Shown one piece after another: positions 62,977 through 64,000 of a DNA stretch of 64,000 nucleotides. Within the stretch, counting starts at the first letter, position 1; every line of letters starts with the position of its first letter. A program made the translations under genes and the position numbers. The DNA comes from an uncultured Croceitalea sp. (GTDB lineage: Bacteria > Bacteroidota > Bacteroidia > Flavobacteriales > Flavobacteriaceae): assembly GCA_947495075.1 (NCBI GenBank), contig CANLXH010000002.1, positions 682,001 to 746,000 of the forward strand. The letters are read 5' to 3'. Under the pieces are notes generated by a model that was not told the origin of the DNA, searched no databases, and worked only from the letters and a program-made list of their open reading frames with translations.

Positions 62977-63006
62977 CAAATGTAGTCCGCAATTTGGAAA
63001 ATACAA
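62977..63006 (-). promoter_or_regulatory. Promoter of asd
   Basis: On the minus strand TTG (63004-63006), 19 bases, TACATTTG (62977-62984). The transcript would start about 18 bases before the ATG at 62955. An excellent consensus match. Confidence 0.7.
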
Positions 63007-63512
63007 GTAAAGAAGATAAGAAATATTAAAATACAACAAAAAGTTATATTTACAACAAATTATATTAAATGACGCCTAGAATTTGATTATCATTAGGGTG
63101 TATATTTTTTCACTCAATCTACAGAAGAAATAGAGAGTATTATTTTATAAAACAAACTCATTAGCTTACTCAAGCATTGCAATTAGCAATATTTTAATCC
63201 TGGGGCTAAGTGTCTAGGTTTTTTAATAGTTATCTGGGTTGTTAAATAGATTCAATTATGAGGATAATGCCTACCAAATAACCGCTTCCTGTTCGGGTTT
63301 TCTTTTGCTCCTGCGAATGTCAAAAAAAGTAGAATAGCAACAATTAATATAATTCCAATGAAAATATTTTCTAAGACAGATACTTATAATATTAATTCTT
63401 CATAAGTTTTAATTGTACACAACAATCGTATATAGATGATTAATATACTTTTTATGTGCAGAATTAAGATAGTATAACAAACTAGATTCCTATATAAGTA
63501 GTAATAAAAAAC
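63007..63512. other. Intergenic region with a possible degraded small membrane peptide
   Basis: About 500 AT-rich bases with no gene above the usual size limit. On the minus strand, 63252-63383 reads 43 codons without a proper start: a hydrophobic helix (GIILIVAILLFLTF) followed by AGAKENPNRKR and a stop. The stretch could be a small membrane peptide with a rare start codon or a remnant. Nothing else is recognised. Confidence 0.4.
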
Positions 63513-63547
63513 AACCCTTAATTTGTTCAGCTAACAAATTGAGGGTT
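63513..63547 (-). terminator. Terminator after mscL
   Basis: AACCCTTAATTTGTT pairs with AACAAATTGAGGGTT over 15 bases (one G-T pair) around a 5-base loop. On the minus strand it is followed by GTTTTTT. It lies 49 bases after the mscL stop. Confidence 0.82.
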
Positions 63548-63596
63548 TTAGTTAAATGTGTGATGTAGCGGTTTGCTCAATTAGAGCATTTACTAT

Positions 63597-63998
63597 TTAT
63601 TTTTTTAAAGCATCACGAATCTCCATTAACAACTCTTCTTGTGTTGGACCTGCTGGTTCAGCTGGAGCTTCTTCTTCTTTTTTCTTCATTTTGTTCACAC
63701 CTTTAACAACCATGAACATTACAAATGCCACAATAATAAAGTCGATAACATTAGTTAAGAACTCTCCGTAAAGTACAGCGACTTCACCAACCTTTTCACC
63801 AGCATCATTCATAGCTCCTTCTTTAATAACATATTTTAAATCATTGAAGTTAGAATCAAATAATAATCCTATTAGAGGAGAAACAATTCCACCCGTGAAA
63901 GAAGCTACTACTTTATTAAAAGCAGCACCCATTACGAAACCTACGGCAATGTCTACCAGGTTTCCTTTCATTGCAAATTCTTTAAATTCTTTAAGCAT
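63597..63998 (-). CDS. mscL: Large-conductance mechanosensitive channel
   Basis: A 133-residue channel subunit. The N-terminal amphipathic helix and first pore helix read MLKEFKEFAMKGNLVDIAVG and 'GFVMGAAFNKVVASF', the MscL signature; a second membrane helix is near residues 75-98. The C-terminal tail is charged, with a run of acidic and basic residues. The pentamer opens under membrane tension to release solutes on osmotic downshock. The ATG lies two bases from the window edge, so the promoter is outside. Confidence 0.96.
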   Translation of the reverse strand: MLKEFKEFAMKGNLVDIAVGFVMGAAFNKVVASFTGGIVSPLIGLLFDSNFNDLKYVIKEGAMNDAGEKVGEVAVLYGEFLTNVIDFIIVAFVMFMVVKGVNKMKKKEEEAPAEPAGPTQEELLMEIRDALKK

Positions 63999-64000
63999 TG

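Overview
The window looks like chromosome from a member of the Flavobacteriaceae (phylum Bacteroidota). DNA is AT-rich. Type IX secretion and gliding genes are present (a giant SprB-like adhesin with a gliding-type C-terminal sorting domain, then a PorP/SprF-type partner). Several genes and tRNAs carry the Bacteroidota promoter pattern TTG-N18-20-TAnnTTTG. Other typical markers are the DUF177-rpmF-fabH-accB-accC cluster, head-GIN-domain and SusC-like beta-barrel proteins, and many lipoprotein-type signal peptides. Identification is from family resemblance only; no database was searched.

Layout. 1-14921: giant repeat adhesin (5' end outside the window) and its SprF-like partner. 14960-15316: folB. 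15375-15621: two tRNA-Cys-type genes, the first unusual. 15642-19248 (minus): rnr, a head-GIN protein and a LysE-type transporter. 19249-19844: AT-rich intergenic DNA with the rpiB promoter. 19845-20731: rpiB and an ElaA-type acetyltransferase. 20728-22559 (minus): a cytosine-5 DNA methyltransferase with a probable restriction endonuclease of no recognised family. 22599-22742: a degraded histidine-kinase tail. 22836-29310 (minus): MBL hydrolase, S8 peptidase and M1 peptidase, then after a terminator rnpA and an S41 peptidase. 29469-33564: APC-USP permease and NhaP-RCK antiporter. 33561-35357 (minus): lepA. 35457-37874: outer-membrane beta-barrel protein. 37882-41350 (minus): an overlapping cluster of a TolB-like lipoprotein (split by an in-frame stop), a divergent Lgt-like membrane protein, a cysteine-rich radical SAM protein and a small membrane protein.

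41383-45708: M28 peptidase, dusB, lolE-like permease, rbfA and mce. 45762-45835: tRNA with CAU anticodon. 45920-46096 (minus): an unannotated 58-residue membrane peptide. 46316-50073: TauE/SafE, an SSS symporter and a NagX/HGSNAT-like membrane protein. 50160-55826: riboflavin synthase, then pdxA, DUF177, rpmF, fabH, accB and accC. 55860-57882: FAD oxidoreductase, GreA/B-like small protein and NTF2-like protein. 57888-62955 (minus): arfB, an orphan ABC ATPase, prolyl oligopeptidase, a small monooxygenase-like protein and asd. 62956-63596: intergenic. 63597-63998 (minus): mscL.

Most of the window is housekeeping. The least explained parts are the radical SAM / divergent-Lgt / PD40 operon (37.9-41.4 kb), the restriction-modification pair with an unrecognised nuclease, the tRNA-Cys-like gene with C33, and the domain embedded in the giant adhesin. 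No CRISPR array, insertion sequence or prophage was seen.
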